DNA from: Channa striata
Taxonomy: Eukaryota > Chordata > Actinopteri > Anabantiformes > Channidae
Length of the DNA stretch: 64,000 bases
NCBI GenBank assembly: GCA_033026295.1
Contig: CM065180.1
Coordinates: 15,658,023-15,722,022 of the forward strand
Reading direction: 5' to 3'
This document shows, in pieces, positions 62,862-64,000 of the stretch (its first letter is position 1; every line of letters begins with the position of its first letter). A program made the position numbers and the translations under genes. The notes beneath the pieces are model-generated. The model saw only the letters and a program-made list of their open reading frames with translations, did no database searches and had not been told where the DNA came from.

Positions 62862-64000
62862 TTAACAGAGTGCCAGCTGTGCCACTGACGTAGGTGGAGT
62901 CCGAGTATCAAGCCAACACAGGCCTTTATAATCGTGCTAGATTTATAGGTGTGGTGCCTTGTGTTCTATATCTAATTACAGATTTTTTACAATGATAGCA
63001 TGTTAAGTGAAATGTAATACAAGAGTGTTAGAACCATTGCTTTGACCTAGACATGGCAGCCCACGAAGCCCTACCTTTTAATCTCGCCATATAGGGTTTC
63101 AGCAGAAAGGACTGTTATGCCTTCTCCTCAGGGGTACACAGGTAGCGTCACTGGCAGAAACGCAGGCAGCGTTTTTCCTCCCAGTCTCTTCAGCCTCTCA
63201 TTTTCTCATCGCTCAACAGTGTCAAACTTCTTTTTTTTTATGTTTGTTCCATTACCTCTGTCTCAAACGTGCAAATTACCTTTATGTTGTATTCAACAAA
63301 CAAAAGTGCCAGTGCCCGCTGACAATAGTTAATTAACAATTGAAGATGGGAGACTCAGACTCCAGGGAAATTCCAGCAGGGGATGACAGGGGCTGGAGGC
63401 GAGTGGGCGGGATTTTGCCGGGGTGAAGCAGTGGAGCGAGGGGGGAGATGAAAGTCGAGATCCATCCTTATCCAAGGGATTGGTAGAGACACGGGGAAAC
63501 TTTACTCGCTGTTTATTTGACCGGGCTTTCTGTATGCACACACCGCATTAGAAACCACAAATGTTGGGACAGGAGAGTGAAAAAAAAGTGCTTTTTCCTT
63601 CCTTCAACAACACCTGAGCTGATTGAACTGATTTTGCAGTGCAAAAAGTTGGGATGGGAGATAGATGCACACTTTTATGTGTCGGTAATTACCTCTCAGT
63701 ACTGCCACGGACAACCTGCTGCGACACATTAAGGAAGCTGCATGTGCAACCATGCATAAACACACAGACAAATATATATGCATACGTAGGCAAACAGCGC
63801 ATCTGTCAGTTGTCACCATAATCTGTAGTCTGACACCTGGCGATCGGCAAACAGTTATAAAGCTACCAAGCGAGCGAAGCTTTGTGCGGCGTTGAAACTG
63901 TAACGAAAAGACCAAGAGGTGAAAGTGACGGTAGATATTATTTTCAGACAGATTAAGCATAGCATTTGTGTAGTGCATTTTTTTTTAATTTGCAATGCAA
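61686..64000. other. Non-coding stretch, no gene recognised
   Basis: Only short unrecognised open frames are present. A (AC)n array lies at 62829-62859. A minus-strand GAG/GTAATT donor-like site near 63683-63688 has no convincing acceptor. A repeat-free block at about 62140-62420 may be regulatory. Confidence 0.55.
62829..62859. repeat. (AC)15 microsatellite
   Basis: About 31 bases of uninterrupted AC. Confidence 0.93.

Noticed and set aside
1..64000. Search for a clustered defence, biosynthetic or CRISPR-like system
   Set aside because: No spaced direct-repeat array, operon-like gene spacing or ribosome-binding pattern was seen. The repeats and splice-like signals fit vertebrate intronic or intergenic DNA.

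Overview
This window looks like vertebrate nuclear DNA, most probably from a ray-finned (teleost) fish. It has no bacterial or organellar gene organisation. The base composition is moderately AT-rich and it is littered with long (CA)n/(GT)n microsatellites and A/T homopolymers. It also carries recognisable degenerate copies of fish-type interspersed repeats: an internally deleted Tc1/mariner element, a tRNA-headed SINE fragment, a retroposon 3' end with an ATTGAATTG tail, and the 'gtgaggac' repeat that ends in a CA microsatellite. No open reading frame encodes a protein I recognise. The longest frames (about 130-170 codons) are chance frames, some of them running through CA repeats, so most of the window is intronic or intergenic.

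Layout. 1-4.4 kb: non-coding DNA with a 130-bp polypyrimidine tract and a block carrying octamer and homeodomain sites. 4.39-5.11 kb: the Tc1-like deletion derivative. 5.1-19.6 kb: non-coding, with microsatellites, several repeat-free blocks that could be conserved regulatory DNA, and an RE1/NRSF-like site. 19.66-20.06 kb: a possible MITE. 23.05 kb: a strong 27-bp inverted repeat with homeodomain cores. 25.0-25.2 kb: a possible 3' terminal exon on the plus strand with a poly(A) signal. 38.6-45.6 kb: the best candidate protein-coding exons of the window, all on the minus strand. One of them, at 38620-38718, has strong splice sites and a clear coding bias in third codon positions. 43.27-43.50 kb: the gtgaggac/CA repeat. 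51.15-51.61 kb: the retroposon tail. 58.8-60.3 kb: three weaker minus-strand exon candidates whose phases happen to fit. 61.5-61.7 kb: the SINE head.

How it fits together: the simplest reading is a long-intron gene or gene desert, with possible minus-strand exons around 38.6-45.6 kb and scattered regulatory-looking sequence. The exon calls rest on splice signals, open frame and codon bias only, and pseudo-exons are common in vertebrate DNA, so their confidence is modest. I found no evidence of a new biological system. The items most worth checking are the minus-strand exon chain, the plus-strand terminal exon and the homeodomain palindrome.
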